DNA of 64,000 bases from Devosia sp. Root413D1 (GTDB taxonomy: Bacteria; Pseudomonadota; Alphaproteobacteria; Rhizobiales; Devosiaceae): contig NZ_LMEA01000007.1 of NCBI RefSeq assembly GCF_001425235.1, positions 392,401 through 456,400 of the forward strand, written 5' to 3'. The notes under the pieces are model-generated. The model saw only the letters and a program-made list of their open reading frames with translations. It did no database searches and had not been told where the DNA came from. Positions 52,377-62,089 of this stretch are shown one piece after another; positions within the stretch are counted from its first letter, which is position 1, and every line of letters starts with the position of its first letter. A program made the translations under genes and the position numbers.

Positions 52377-53276
52377 TCAGCGGCCTTTCAGTGTGGGATC
52401 GAGTGCGTCGCGCAGGCCGTCGCCGAACAGCGTCGTGGCGAGCACGGTGATGGCGAGGGCTGCCGTGGGGAACACGGCCATGTGCCAGTAAAAGAACATG
52501 AAGTTGATGCCGACATTGATCATCTGGCCCCAGCTCGGGGTCGGCGGCGCCACACCGATACCGAGGAAGCTGAGGCTGGCCTCGAGCATCATGGCGCCCG
52601 GCACCGACAGCACGAACCCGACGATGATCGGCGACAGCGAGTTGGGGATGACGTGACGGCGAAGGATGTACCAGGGCGAGGCGCCGAGCGCCTGCGCCGC
52701 GCGTACGAACTCCTTCTCACGGAACGATTTCACCTGGGCCCGGACCAGGAGGCACACGCCGAACCAGCCGAACAGCGAGGCCACCACGATGATGGTGAAG
52801 AAGCCACCGCCGGCCAGCGCCCCCAGCAGCATCGCTGCCAGCAGCGGCGGCACCACCGAGAAGATTTCGATGACGCGCATGATGAACCAGTCGACGCGGC
52901 CGCCGAAATAGCCGGCGATGGCGCCGATCGGGATCCCGATCAACAGGCTGCAGGTCGCGGCGGCAAAGCCGATCAGCAGCGACACGCGGGCGCCGTAGAC
53001 GATACGGGTGAAGAAGTCGCGTCCGAGATCGTCGACGCCGAACCAGAACTCGGCCGACGGGAAAGCCAGCGACTGCGTCAGGTAGAGCTGGGCGTCTGGA
53101 GCGCTCTTGGTGAACAGCGGCGCGAAGATCGCGGCGAGGATGATGATCCCGAGCACGATGCCGCCGGTCACCGCCGCCTTGTTGGCGGCAAAGCGCCGCC
53201 AGGCGAAATAGGCCGGGCTGTGCTGGGTATGCGCGGGGGGGACCGCGAGGGCGCCGGTTTCGATGTCGGTGGTCAT
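52377..53276 (-). CDS. ABC transporter permease, DppC type
   Basis: A 299-residue permease with an OppC_N segment (VTGGIVLGIIILAAIFAPLF) and the signature FWFGVDDLGRDFFTRIVYGARVSLLIGFAAA. The EAA loop reads EFVRAAQALGASPWYILRRHVIPNSLSPIIVG. Six helices. It overlaps the upstream permease gene by 4 bp and is followed by the aminotransferase-like gene after one base. Part of the second peptide-type importer. Confidence 0.94.
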   Translation of the reverse strand: MTTDIETGALAVPPAHTQHSPAYFAWRRFAANKAAVTGGIVLGIIILAAIFAPLFTKSAPDAQLYLTQSLAFPSAEFWFGVDDLGRDFFTRIVYGARVSLLIGFAAATCSLLIGIPIGAIAGYFGGRVDWFIMRVIEIFSVVPPLLAAMLLGALAGGGFFTIIVVASLFGWFGVCLLVRAQVKSFREKEFVRAAQALGASPWYILRRHVIPNSLSPIIVGFVLSVPGAMMLEASLSFLGIGVAPPTPSWGQMINVGINFMFFYWHMAVFPTAALAITVLATTLFGDGLRDALDPTLKGR

Positions 53277-54205
53277 TTCGCGTCATCTCCGAGACGGATG
53301 CGCGGATTGAGCCACGCGTAGGCGATATCGGAAATCAGGTAGGCGAAGCAGATTCCGATGGTGAACATCAGCACCAGCGCCATCTCGAGCGGATAGTCGC
53401 GGTTCTCGATGGAGGAGACGAAGTAGCTGCCGAGCCCGGGGATACGGAACATCGCCTCGACGAAAATAGAGCCGGTGGCCGTACCCATGAACATCGGCAG
53501 GAACACCGTGACCATCGGGATGGCAGAGTTGCGCAGGACGTGCTGGAAGATGATCCGCCGCTCGCTCAGCCCCTTGGCACGGAGTGCCGTAACGAACGGC
53601 CGGTTGAGCGTGTCGAGCATCGCCGAGCGCGTATAGCGGGCATAGGTGGCGAGCGGGATCGCGGCGTATGCGATGATCGGCAGGATCCACCGTTCCGGTT
53701 TGCCCCAGCCGCTGGCCGGCAGCCAGTTGAGCCAGACCGCAAAGATCAGGATCAGCAGCATCGAGATGACGAACACCGGGATGGTGAGGCCGAGCACCGA
53801 CAGCGTCGAGGCGAGGTAGTCGATCCAGCTGTTGCGCTTCAGCGCCGCCGCCATGCCGATCAGGATACCGAGGGCGGCGCCGATGATGACGCCGGAACCG
53901 CCAAGGATCAGGCTGGGCACCCAGGCCTGCTGCAACAGGCTGATCACTGTCTCGCCCGGCGACTGGTAGGGAACACCCCAGTTTCCTTGCAGCACGCCCG
54001 CCATGTAGTTGACGTACTGCACCCAGAGCGGCTGATCGAGGCCCAGCCTGGCATTGAGCGCAGCCTTGACCGCGGCGGAGAGCGGCATGTCCTTTTCGGT
54101 GAACGGACCGCCCGGCACCGCGTGCATCATCAGGAAGATGACCAGCGAAACGATGAAGAAGGTCACGGCGACCGAGAGCAGGCGTTTGATGAGATAGACA
54201 ATCAT
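53273..54205 (-). CDS. ABC transporter permease, DppB type
   Basis: A 310-residue permease starting MIVYLIKRLLSVAVTFFIVSLVIFLMMHAVPGGPF, with RYTRSAMLDTLNRPFVTALRAKGLSERRIIFQHVLRNSAIPMVTV as the EAA coupling loop and FRIPGLGSYFVSSIENRDYPL near the end. It pairs with the DppC-type permease whose gene overlaps it by 4 bp. It lies 13 bp after the ATPase gene. Confidence 0.94.
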   Translation of the reverse strand: MIVYLIKRLLSVAVTFFIVSLVIFLMMHAVPGGPFTEKDMPLSAAVKAALNARLGLDQPLWVQYVNYMAGVLQGNWGVPYQSPGETVISLLQQAWVPSLILGGSGVIIGAALGILIGMAAALKRNSWIDYLASTLSVLGLTIPVFVISMLLILIFAVWLNWLPASGWGKPERWILPIIAYAAIPLATYARYTRSAMLDTLNRPFVTALRAKGLSERRIIFQHVLRNSAIPMVTVFLPMFMGTATGSIFVEAMFRIPGLGSYFVSSIENRDYPLEMALVLMFTIGICFAYLISDIAYAWLNPRIRLGDDAK

Positions 54206-54218
54206 GCCCGGACCTCCA

Positions 54219-55988
54219 TCAGTTGGTGACGATGGCTTCGACGAGGTGGCCTGGGGCCACGCTCACGAGCTGCGGAATGTCGCCGGCTGCCGCTTCAGCC
54301 GCGAGGCTGGAGCGCGACAGGCGCGGCGTGCCGGCGGCGATGTCGTCGGCGGTGATGAACGTACGCTCGCGGCGATCCCTCGGGTTGGTGACCGGGATCG
54401 CATCGAGCAGCGAACGCGTATAGGGGTGGCGCGGGTTGGCGAAGATATTGGCCGTCGGCGCCTGTTCGACCACCCGGCCCTTGTACATCACCACCACGCT
54501 GTCGGTCAGCGAGCGCACGACGCTGAGGTCATGGCTGATGAACAGCATCGAGAGCCCCATCTGCTTCTGCAGGTTTTTGAGCAGCCCGATGATCTGTGCC
54601 TTGACGGTAACGTCGAGCGCCGAGGTCGGCTCGTCCGCGACGAGCACCGAGGGCCCGAGGATCAGCGCCCGCGCAATGGCGACGCGCTGCCGCTGACCAC
54701 CCGATAGCTCGTGCGGGTAGCGGTTGCCGAAGCTGCGGTCCATGCCGACGCGCTCCAGCCAGCTCAGTGCTTCCTCGGTTTGCTCGCGCGAGCTCTTCAC
54801 CCCGTGGATGTTGAGCGGCTCGGCGATGATCTGGGCCAGCGTCATCATCGGATCGAGCGCCGAATAGCTGTCCTGGAACACCACCTGCATACGGCGGCGG
54901 AACGCCTTGAGCGCGGTGACGTCGAGCTTGGAGATATCGGTGCCGTCGACGAAGATCTGTCCGGCGGTCGGCTCCAAGAGGCGCATCGCCATCATGCCGG
55001 TGGTCGATTTGCCCGAGCCGGACTCGCCGACGAGGCCGACGATCTTGTTGCGCGGCAGCACCAGGTTGACCCCGCGCACCGCCGGAAAGTCGACATAGGT
55101 CGAAAAGATCCGGCCGCGGCGGCGCAGCGCATAGACCTTGGAGAGATTGCGCAGCTCCAGGGCAGGGGCGATCGGCTCGCCGGTGCCCGGCTCGGCCCGC
55201 CGGGATTCGCCGGCCCTGAGGCTCGCCAGCAGCGACTGGGTGTAGCTGTGCTTGGGGGTGTCGAAGATCTGGTCGACGGTACCTTCTTCCATCACCCGCC
55301 CACCGTACATGACGACGACGCGCTCGACGGTTTCGGCGACGACGCCGAGGTCATGGGTGATCATGATCAGCGCCATGCCCATCTCGGCCTGCAGGCCCTT
55401 GATGAGCTGCAGGATCTGCGCCTGGATGGTGACGTCGAGCGCCGTGGTCGGCTCGTCCGCAATCAGCACCTTGGGCCGGCAACTGAGCGCCATGGCGATC
55501 ATGGCGCGCTGCAGCATGCCGCCGGAAAGCTGGTGCGGGTAATAGTTCAGCACATCCCTGGCGTTCTTGATCTCGACCTTGAGCAGCAGCTGCTCGGCCT
55601 CGGCCAGCGCCGTCTCCTTGGTGACATCGCGATGCGTGCGGATGGTTTCGACCATCTGGTGGCCGATGGTGAACACCGGATCGAACGCCGTGGCCGGATC
55701 CTGGAAGATCAGCGCGGCAATCTTGCCGCGCAGCGCCGACATCTGGCGCGGCTTGGCTTTCAGCACGTCGACCCCATCGAGCTCGAGCCGGTCGGCAGTG
55801 ATGGTCGCCGTGTTGGGCAACAGCCGCATCAGCGCCAGGCACGAGACGGACTTGCCCGAACCGGACTCCCCGACGATGCCCAGGCTTTCGCCTTCCGCAA
55901 GCTGGATATCGACGCCGCGTACCGCGTCGATCTGGCCGCCATGCTGACGGAAGCTGACCTTCAGGCCTTTGATATTTACGAGAGTCAT
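54219..55988 (-). CDS. ABC transporter ATPase with two fused nucleotide-binding domains
   Basis: A 589-residue fused DppD-DppF-type ATPase. Domain 1: [37 protein letters not shown]. Domain 2 (from about residue 285): [37 protein letters not shown]. Both carry the oligopeptide extension ([22 protein letters not shown]). It parallels the ATPase of the first importer in layout but is clearly not a recent copy. It lies between the binding-protein and permease genes. Confidence 0.95.
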   Translation of the reverse strand: MTLVNIKGLKVSFRQHGGQIDAVRGVDIQLAEGESLGIVGESGSGKSVSCLALMRLLPNTATITADRLELDGVDVLKAKPRQMSALRGKIAALIFQDPATAFDPVFTIGHQMVETIRTHRDVTKETALAEAEQLLLKVEIKNARDVLNYYPHQLSGGMLQRAMIAMALSCRPKVLIADEPTTALDVTIQAQILQLIKGLQAEMGMALIMITHDLGVVAETVERVVVMYGGRVMEEGTVDQIFDTPKHSYTQSLLASLRAGESRRAEPGTGEPIAPALELRNLSKVYALRRRGRIFSTYVDFPAVRGVNLVLPRNKIVGLVGESGSGKSTTGMMAMRLLEPTAGQIFVDGTDISKLDVTALKAFRRRMQVVFQDSYSALDPMMTLAQIIAEPLNIHGVKSSREQTEEALSWLERVGMDRSFGNRYPHELSGGQRQRVAIARALILGPSVLVADEPTSALDVTVKAQIIGLLKNLQKQMGLSMLFISHDLSVVRSLTDSVVVMYKGRVVEQAPTANIFANPRHPYTRSLLDAIPVTNPRDRRERTFITADDIAAGTPRLSRSSLAAEAAAGDIPQLVSVAPGHLVEAIVTN

Positions 55989-56005
55989 GCGCTGTTCCGA
56001 ACTGG

Positions 56006-56032
56006 GTGCCCCCGGCCACCGGCCGGGAGCAC
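56006..56032 (-). terminator. GC-rich hairpin between binding-protein and ATPase genes
   Basis: GTGC and CCCGGCC pair with GGCCGGG and GCAC around ACC, with one mismatch. It sits in the 56-bp gap downstream of the first-position binding protein on the minus strand and has no T-run. It probably protects the binding-protein mRNA or reduces read-through. Confidence 0.5.
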
Positions 56033-56044
56033 TGGTTTTCGCGA

Positions 56045-57640
56045 CTAGTTCTTGGTCAGGTGGGTGTAAACGTAACCCGACCAGTTGGGGTAGAAGCCCT
56101 GCTTGTTGGGCGTCATGGCATCGCCACCGAGCTTGTCGGACACGACGTTCATGGTGATCGGATGGGTCAGCGGCACGATCAGCCCCTGGTCGATCATCAC
56201 CTGCTCGGCCTGTTCGTAGAGCTTCACGCGCTCGTCCCAGGTCGGGGCGGAGTCGGCCTGCTTGACCAGGTCGTCATAGGCCGCGATGTGGTAGCTGTGC
56301 CGGCCGCCATTGTAGAACAGGCCATAGAAGTTCGACGGGTCGAGGTAGTCGTACTCGTAGGGCGCCAGATAGATGTTGTTCTTGCGCGCCAGCATGCCTT
56401 CCATCCAGTCCTTGCCCGGCATCACCTTGATGTTCATGGTGATCCCGAGGATCTGTTTGAACTGCGATTGCAGGTACTGCGCCATCGGCGGCAGGATGGC
56501 GCCGTTATAGCCGCCTTCCTCGCGGAACCAGATCTCGATGTCAGGGAAGCCTTTGCCATCAGGGTAGCCGGCCTTTGCCAGCAGTTCCTTGGCTTTCTCA
56601 GGGTCGAATACCGCTTGCTTGGCGACATTCTCGCTGTAGCCGGGGAAGCCGGGCGGCAGGATCGAATGGGCCGGGATGGCGATATCCTTGAGGACGGTCG
56701 AGGTCAGCTCGTCACGGTTGATGGCGTAGTAGAGCGCCTTGCGGACGTCGACATTGTCGAACGGCGCCTTGTCGAGATCGAACGAGATATAGTTGGTCGA
56801 GAACACCGGGTTGGTGTGAATCTGGTCGGCATAACGCTGCCGCATCATCGCCACCTGCCCGGTATTCAGCGAGGTCATGTCGACATCCCCGGCGAGGAAG
56901 GCAGGCACGCCCACCTCCGGCAGGCCGAGCGAGGAGTCGAGCACGACTTCATCGATCTCGGGCATCCAGGGGCCCTTGTAGTCGGGGTTCCTGGCGAGCG
57001 TGACGGTGTTGTTGGACTTCACCCATTCCTTCACCACCCAGGGACCCGACGAGACGATGGTCTCGACATTGGTCGACCATTCTTCGCCGAACTTGTCGAA
57101 CTGGTGCTTGGGCACCGGGTACCAGAGCGATACGACGCTCGGCAGGTACGGCTTGGGCGCCGTGGTGGTGACTTCGAGCGTCTTGTCATCGACGGCCTTG
57201 AGGCCGAGGGTCGTTACGTCGGCCTTGCCGGCCGTCACGTCGTCCCAGTTCTTGATGCCGCCGGCAAAGCTCCAGTACCAGGCAAAGTCGTAGCCGGTGG
57301 TGGCCGCATGCTGCAGCGCGAAGACGAAGTCCTCAGCGGTCAGCGGTTCGCCGTCGCTCCAGTTGAGCTCGGGCCGGATCTTGAACGTCCAGGTCAGGCC
57401 ATCGGCCGACTGCGACCAGCTCTCCGCCGCGATCGGGGTAAGGTTGAAGTCCTTGTCGAAGGCGGTCAGGCCGATCTGGATCATGTCCGAGCCGGCGGCG
57501 CGGGCATAAACAGTCTTCATGTAATCCATATAGGTGGCCGTCGTGGACTGTCCGGGGACAGTCACGGTCTGGGCCAGCGCCGGCCCGGCCATACTTGCCG
57601 CCAGCGCTATCGGCCCTGCCAATTTCAGCAGCAAATTCAA
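56045..57640 (-). CDS. Peptide-type ABC substrate-binding protein, copy 1
   Basis: A 531-residue family 5 solute-binding protein with signal peptide MNLLLKLAGPIALAASMAGPALA-Q. The mature part has SWSQSADGLTWTFKIRPELNWSDGEPLTAEDFVFALQHA, the family signature. It is very similar along its full length to the adjacent copy 2, including 55 identical consecutive residues in the C-terminal half (from ILGITMN to GGRHSYH). The start is TTG after GAGGAG. Both copies lie upstream of a single set of permeases and ATPase. Confidence 0.94.
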   Translation of the reverse strand: MNLLLKLAGPIALAASMAGPALAQTVTVPGQSTTATYMDYMKTVYARAAGSDMIQIGLTAFDKDFNLTPIAAESWSQSADGLTWTFKIRPELNWSDGEPLTAEDFVFALQHAATTGYDFAWYWSFAGGIKNWDDVTAGKADVTTLGLKAVDDKTLEVTTTAPKPYLPSVVSLWYPVPKHQFDKFGEEWSTNVETIVSSGPWVVKEWVKSNNTVTLARNPDYKGPWMPEIDEVVLDSSLGLPEVGVPAFLAGDVDMTSLNTGQVAMMRQRYADQIHTNPVFSTNYISFDLDKAPFDNVDVRKALYYAINRDELTSTVLKDIAIPAHSILPPGFPGYSENVAKQAVFDPEKAKELLAKAGYPDGKGFPDIEIWFREEGGYNGAILPPMAQYLQSQFKQILGITMNIKVMPGKDWMEGMLARKNNIYLAPYEYDYLDPSNFYGLFYNGGRHSYHIAAYDDLVKQADSAPTWDERVKLYEQAEQVMIDQGLIVPLTHPITMNVVSDKLGGDAMTPNKQGFYPNWSGYVYTHLTKN

Positions 57641-57795
57641 TCCACTCTCCTCAAGTATTTGTGCACAGGATCCGATGGGCCAGGGCGTGCACGCCCCGTG
57701 CGGCGGCCCTCGGAGTGCTTCTTGCGACGTCCTCCCGCGCTCCCGTTGTGGGATGTCACAGGTCCTCTCGCGTCGCGGGTACGGGGCCCGGAGAC

Positions 57796-57819
57796 GTTCC
57801 CCGGCCGAAGCCGGGGAAC
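57796..57819 (-). terminator. Hairpin after binding-protein copy 2
   Basis: GTTCCCCGGC pairs perfectly with GCCGGGGAAC; on the transcribed minus strand the loop is TTCG. It lies ten bases after the stop of copy 2. No T-run follows. As a UUCG-capped stem it is a likely mRNA stabiliser or partial terminator before copy 1. Confidence 0.6.
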
Positions 57820-57829
57820 GCGAGTTCTG

Positions 57830-59437
57830 CTACTTCACCGAGATGTGCGAGTAGAGGAAGTTGCCGATACGGCCGAGCGGGGTGAAGCCACGCGAGTTGG
57901 GTGTGACGCCCGGCCCGGTGATGTCCTCGCTGACGGCGGCAGTGATGACCGGGTGCACCAGCGGCACGATGAGGCCCTGATCAATCATCACCTGTTCAGC
58001 CTGCTCGTAGAGCTTGAAGCGCTCTTCCCAGACCGGGTTCTTGTCGGCCTCGGCGACGAGCTTGTCGTACTCGGCCACGTGGTAGCTGTGACGGCCACCA
58101 TTGTAGAACAGGCCGTAGAAGTTCGACGGGTCTAGGTAGTCGTACTCGTAGGGCGCCAGGTAGATGTTGTTCTTGCGGGCGAGCATGCCCTCCATCCAGT
58201 CCTTGCCCGGCATCACCTTGATATTCATGGTGATTCCCAGGATGTCCTTGAACTGGGCCTGCAGGTACTGCGCCATGGCGGGGAGGATCGCGCCGTTATA
58301 GCCGCCTTCCTCGCGGAACCAGACTTCGATGGTCGGGAAGCCCTCGCCGTTCGGGTAGCCGGCCTTGGCCAGCAGTTCCTTGGCCTTGGCGGGGTCGAAC
58401 ACGGCCTGCGCCGCGACCTTGTCGCTGTAGCCAGGGTAGCCGGGCGCCAGGATCGAGTGCGCCGGGATGGCGATATCCTTGAGCACGGTGGCGGTCAGCT
58501 CGTCGCGGTTGACGGCGTAGTAGAGCGCCCTGCGGACGTCGGCATTGTCGAACGGCGCCTTTTCGAGATCGAAGGCGAGGTAGGACGTGGCGAACACCGC
58601 CTCGGTACGGATCGAGTCCGGGAACCGCTGCTTCACCACCGGGATCTGGCCGGCATTGAGCGTGGTGTAGGCGAGATCACCGGCGAGGAAGGCCGGCATG
58701 CCGACTTCCGGCAGGCCCACCGACGGATCGACGGTCAGCTCGTCGACCTGCGCCACCCACGGACCGTTATAGTCCGGGTTCTTGACGAGGACGACCGAGT
58801 TGTTCGACTTCTCCCAGGACTTGAGCAGGAACGGACCCGACGAGAGGACGTTGGCGACGTTGCTCGCCCAGTCATCGCCGAACTTGTCGAACTGGTGTTT
58901 GGGCACCGGGTACCACAGCGAAACCACGCCCGGCAGGTAGGGCTTGGGCGCCGCGGTGGTGACTTCGATAGTCTTGTCGTCGACGGCCTTGAGGCCGAGG
59001 GTCGAAACGTCTGCCTTGCCGGCCGACACGTCGTCCCAGTTCTTGATCCCCGAGGCAAAGCTCCAGTACCAGGCGAAATCATAGCCGGTAGTGGCGGCGC
59101 GCTGCAGGGCGAAGATGTAGTCGTTCGCGGTGACGGGGGCCCCGTCGCTCCACTTCATGCCGTCACGCAGGTGGAAGGTCCAGGTCAGGCCATCGGCCGA
59201 CTGGTCCCAGCTGGTCGCGGCCAGCGGCGTGAGCTGGTACTCGTTGTCGAAGCTGGTCAGCGGCTCCTGCAGCAGCTCGGCGCCGGAAGCGCGCGCGTAG
59301 ACCGTCTTCATGTAGTCCATATACGTGCCGGTGGTGGATCCACCCGGTACGGTGAGTTTTGTCTGCGCCAACGCTGGCACGGCGGTCAATCCCGCGGCCA
59401 GCGCGACCGCGCCGACAAATTTCAGCAACGCGTTCAT
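57830..59437 (-). CDS. Peptide-type ABC substrate-binding protein, copy 2
   Basis: A 535-residue family 5 binding protein with signal peptide MNALLKFVGAVALAAGLTAVPALA-Q. It is the first gene of the second importer operon, preceded by AAGGAGGGAG and a leader of about 170 bases. Differences from copy 1 cluster in the region after the signature and around VVKQRFPDSIRTEAVFATSYLAFDL, where ligand-contact loops may lie. The frame is open to 59527, but 59437 starts the signal peptide. Duplication followed by change of specificity is likely. Confidence 0.94.
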   Translation of the reverse strand: MNALLKFVGAVALAAGLTAVPALAQTKLTVPGGSTTGTYMDYMKTVYARASGAELLQEPLTSFDNEYQLTPLAATSWDQSADGLTWTFHLRDGMKWSDGAPVTANDYIFALQRAATTGYDFAWYWSFASGIKNWDDVSAGKADVSTLGLKAVDDKTIEVTTAAPKPYLPGVVSLWYPVPKHQFDKFGDDWASNVANVLSSGPFLLKSWEKSNNSVVLVKNPDYNGPWVAQVDELTVDPSVGLPEVGMPAFLAGDLAYTTLNAGQIPVVKQRFPDSIRTEAVFATSYLAFDLEKAPFDNADVRRALYYAVNRDELTATVLKDIAIPAHSILAPGYPGYSDKVAAQAVFDPAKAKELLAKAGYPNGEGFPTIEVWFREEGGYNGAILPAMAQYLQAQFKDILGITMNIKVMPGKDWMEGMLARKNNIYLAPYEYDYLDPSNFYGLFYNGGRHSYHVAEYDKLVAEADKNPVWEERFKLYEQAEQVMIDQGLIVPLVHPVITAAVSEDITGPGVTPNSRGFTPLGRIGNFLYSHISVK

Positions 59438-59610
59438 AGAGCTCCCTCCTTGTTGCAGAGCTACTGCTTGACGTCCCCTGTGCCCCGGCCGAACCTCGGC
59501 GAACCGCTGTCCGAACGGGCCTCGCATGAGCGGTTTCCGGGCATAGACGCCCCGCCCGGAACCGGTTCATTGGCCGACTGCATTTCCCCTCGCAATCGGC
59601 CTTATGACAT

Positions 59611-59620
59611 ATGTCTGACA
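59611..59620. promoter_or_regulatory. Candidate FadR-type operator upstream of the ABC operon
   Basis: ATGTCTGACA, inside TGACATATGTCTGACAACT, has the GT-N3-AC centre seen in FadR-subfamily GntR operators (consensus TNGTNNNACNA). It lies about 170 bp before the start of binding-protein copy 2. The identical 10-mer occurs at 62091 before the E1 gene. Confidence 0.55.
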
Positions 59621-59689
59621 ACTCCAGATTGGCTTGGCAAGCCGTTTGTGGCCCGCCAATGACAAGGTTGGCATAGTTTTGCCGGGATG

Positions 59690-59709
59690 CCGTTCAGCAT
59701 GCCGAACGG
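59690..59709 (-). terminator. Hairpin after the E1 gene
   Basis: CCGTTC pairs with GAACGG around a GCATGC-containing centre, two bases after the stop of the minus-strand E1 gene. No T-run follows on that strand. A weak terminator or 3' protector. Confidence 0.45.
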
Positions 59710-59711
59710 GC

Positions 59712-62078
59712 TCATCTCCGGCCCCCGAACAGGCTTTGTGCCGCGTTGGCGATGGCCGCCGCGTCGATGCCGAAATGTCGGTAGAGATCGGTCACCGTGC
59801 CGGTCTGGCCGAAGTGCTCGACCCCCAGCGTAATGGCGCGGTGACCCCGCACGCTGCCCAGCCAGCCGAGGGTAGCCGGGTGCCCGTCGATTGCGGTGAC
59901 GAGGGCTGCGGAGTCCGGTGCGTCGGCGAGCAAATTCTCGATATGGCAGGTGGCATCACGGTCGCCATGCAGGCGCGCCCGCTGTGCGCCGTGCCAGCCG
60001 GCATTGAGCCGATCGGCCGAGGTGACGGCCAGAACTGCGACGTTGCGCCGCTCGCCGCCGATCATCCCGGCTGCGGTAATCGCTTCGCTGGCCAGCACAC
60101 CCTGGTAGGCGATGATCGCCTCGCAATTCGGCGTCGGCGGTACCAGCCAATAGCCGCCGCGAATGATGTCGCTGGCGAGCGCGGGCGTCACCTCGCGCGG
60201 CGGCTGTTCGATGGCGCGGGTGGAAAGGCGAAGATAGACCGAGCCGCCGGAGACGTCGCGCGGCCAGTCGGCGAGATCGGCCCGGTCGCTGCCGTCGCGC
60301 TGCATATAGTCAAAGCCCCAGTCGATGATCACCGAGAGCTCGTCGGCAAACGCCGGCTCAAACGAAGCCAGCCCATCCTGCGCCATGCCGATCAGGGGCG
60401 TGCCGACCGATTGGTGCGCCCCGCCTTCGCCGGCGAGCGATACACCCGAAGGCGTCGCGACCAGCAGGAACCGCGCATCCTGGTAACAGGCATAGTTCAG
60501 CGCATCGAGGCCACGGGCGATGAACGGATCGTAGAGCGTGCCGATCGGCAGCAGCCGCTCGCCGAACAGCGAATGGCTGAGGCCCGCCGCGCCGAGCAGC
60601 AGGAACAGGTTCATTTCGGCGATGCCCAGCTCGATATGCTGGCCATCGGGCGTGAACTGCCACTTCTGCGCGCTCGGGATGCGCTCCTTCTGGAAGATGT
60701 CGGCCATCTCCCGGTTGGCGAACAGGTGCCGCCGGTTCACCCAGGTGCCGAGATTGGTCGAGACGGTGACGTCGGGCGAGGTGGTGACGATGCGGCGCGC
60801 CAGCTCGCTGTCGGTCTTGGCGATGGCGTCGAGGATCTTGCCGAATGCTGTCTGCGTGGAAGTGGCGCCGGGACCGACGAACTGCGGTCCCAGCGCCGGG
60901 ACGGCTGGGGAGGAAAGCCGTCGAGACTGGTTGGTGTTGAATGGGACGTTATCGAGAAAGGCCTGCAGCTCACGCTCGGACGGCTTCAGCCCCTCGAAGC
61001 GTTCCCACTCGTGGCCGTCACGCACCCGCATCGAAGCCTTGAGGCTCTCGATCTGCGCACCGGTCATCTGCCCGGCGTGGTTGTCCTTGTGCCCAGCGAG
61101 CGGCGTGCCCCAGCCCTTGACGGTATAGGCAATGAACACCGTGGGCTTGTCGGTGGTCTGACCCTCGAACTGCTCGAGCAGGCTCTCGATGCAGTGGCCA
61201 CCGAGATTGGCCATCAGCTCGGCCAGTTCGGCATCGGTACGGCGCTCCAGCAGCGCGCTCACCTCGCCCTGGTCGCCGATCTCATCGCTGAGCCGCTCGC
61301 GCCAGGCGGCGCCACCGCGGAACATCAGCGCCGAATAAAGCGCGTTGGGGCAGGCGTCGATCCAGTCGCGCAGCCGCTCGCCGCCGGGCTCGGCGAAGGC
61401 GCGGCGTTGCTTGGCGCCATACTTGAGCGTCACCACGTTCCACTCGAAGGCGCGGAAGATCGCTTCGATCCGGTCGTAGAGCCCCTCGCGCACCACGCCG
61501 TCGAGGCTTTGGCGGTTGTAGTCGATGATCCACCAGGTGTTGCGGAGGCTATGCTTCCAGCCCTCGAGCAGGCACTCGTAGACATTGCCTTCGTCGAGCT
61601 CGGCATCGCCGACCAAGGCGATCATCCGGCCTTCGGCGCGCTGCTTCGCCCAGGGCTTGGCGCGCACGTAATCCTGGATCATCGAGGCGAAGGCGGTGAA
61701 GGCGACGCCGAGCCCGACCGAGCCGGTGGAGATATCGACGTCGTCGGCATCCTTGGTGCGCGACGGGTAGGATTGCGCCCCGCCATAGCCGCGGAACGTC
61801 TTGAGCTTGTCGAGGCTCTGCTTGCCGAACAGATACTGGATGGCGTGGAACACCGGCGCGGCGTGCGGCTTCACCGCCACGCGATCCTCGGGCTTGAGAA
61901 TGCCGAAATACAGCGCCGACAGGATCGCCGTCATCGAAGCGGAGGAGGCCTGGTGGCCACCCACCTTCACCCCGTCCGGGTTGGGGCGGAGATGGTTGGC
62001 GTGGTGGATCATCCAGTTGGATAACCACAAGGCCTTGCCAGCCAGCGCCTCAATCAGGGCGATACGCTCCGTCGACAT
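59712..62078 (-). CDS. AceE-type 2-oxo-acid dehydrogenase E1 (transketolase-like)
   Basis: A 788-residue ThDP enzyme of the homodimeric pyruvate-dehydrogenase E1 class. GGHQASSASMTAILSALYF (near 40-58) matches the AceE N-terminal site, and the ThDP motif reads VGDAELDEG...IIDYNRQSLDG (156-194) where AceE has GDGEMDE...NLQRLDG. The pyrimidine domain contains HIELGIAEMNLFLLLGAAGLSHS. Members next to Lrp-type regulators include the Pseudomonas 2-oxobutyrate dehydrogenase MdeB. E2 and E3 partners are not in this window. The ATG at 62078 follows GGGAGGGAA. Confidence 0.85.
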   Translation of the reverse strand: MSTERIALIEALAGKALWLSNWMIHHANHLRPNPDGVKVGGHQASSASMTAILSALYFGILKPEDRVAVKPHAAPVFHAIQYLFGKQSLDKLKTFRGYGGAQSYPSRTKDADDVDISTGSVGLGVAFTAFASMIQDYVRAKPWAKQRAEGRMIALVGDAELDEGNVYECLLEGWKHSLRNTWWIIDYNRQSLDGVVREGLYDRIEAIFRAFEWNVVTLKYGAKQRRAFAEPGGERLRDWIDACPNALYSALMFRGGAAWRERLSDEIGDQGEVSALLERRTDAELAELMANLGGHCIESLLEQFEGQTTDKPTVFIAYTVKGWGTPLAGHKDNHAGQMTGAQIESLKASMRVRDGHEWERFEGLKPSERELQAFLDNVPFNTNQSRRLSSPAVPALGPQFVGPGATSTQTAFGKILDAIAKTDSELARRIVTTSPDVTVSTNLGTWVNRRHLFANREMADIFQKERIPSAQKWQFTPDGQHIELGIAEMNLFLLLGAAGLSHSLFGERLLPIGTLYDPFIARGLDALNYACYQDARFLLVATPSGVSLAGEGGAHQSVGTPLIGMAQDGLASFEPAFADELSVIIDWGFDYMQRDGSDRADLADWPRDVSGGSVYLRLSTRAIEQPPREVTPALASDIIRGGYWLVPPTPNCEAIIAYQGVLASEAITAAGMIGGERRNVAVLAVTSADRLNAGWHGAQRARLHGDRDATCHIENLLADAPDSAALVTAIDGHPATLGWLGSVRGHRAITLGVEHFGQTGTVTDLYRHFGIDAAAIANAAQSLFGGRR

Positions 62079-62089
62079 GTTCCCTCCCA

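Noticed and set aside
56006-58135. 709-codon plus-strand open frame over both binding-protein genes
   Set aside because: Antisense shadow; composition is typical of complementary-strand artefacts and no family is visible.
59634-62024. 796-codon plus-strand open frame over the E1 gene
   Set aside because: Antisense to a well-supported gene in a GC-rich genome; no motif.
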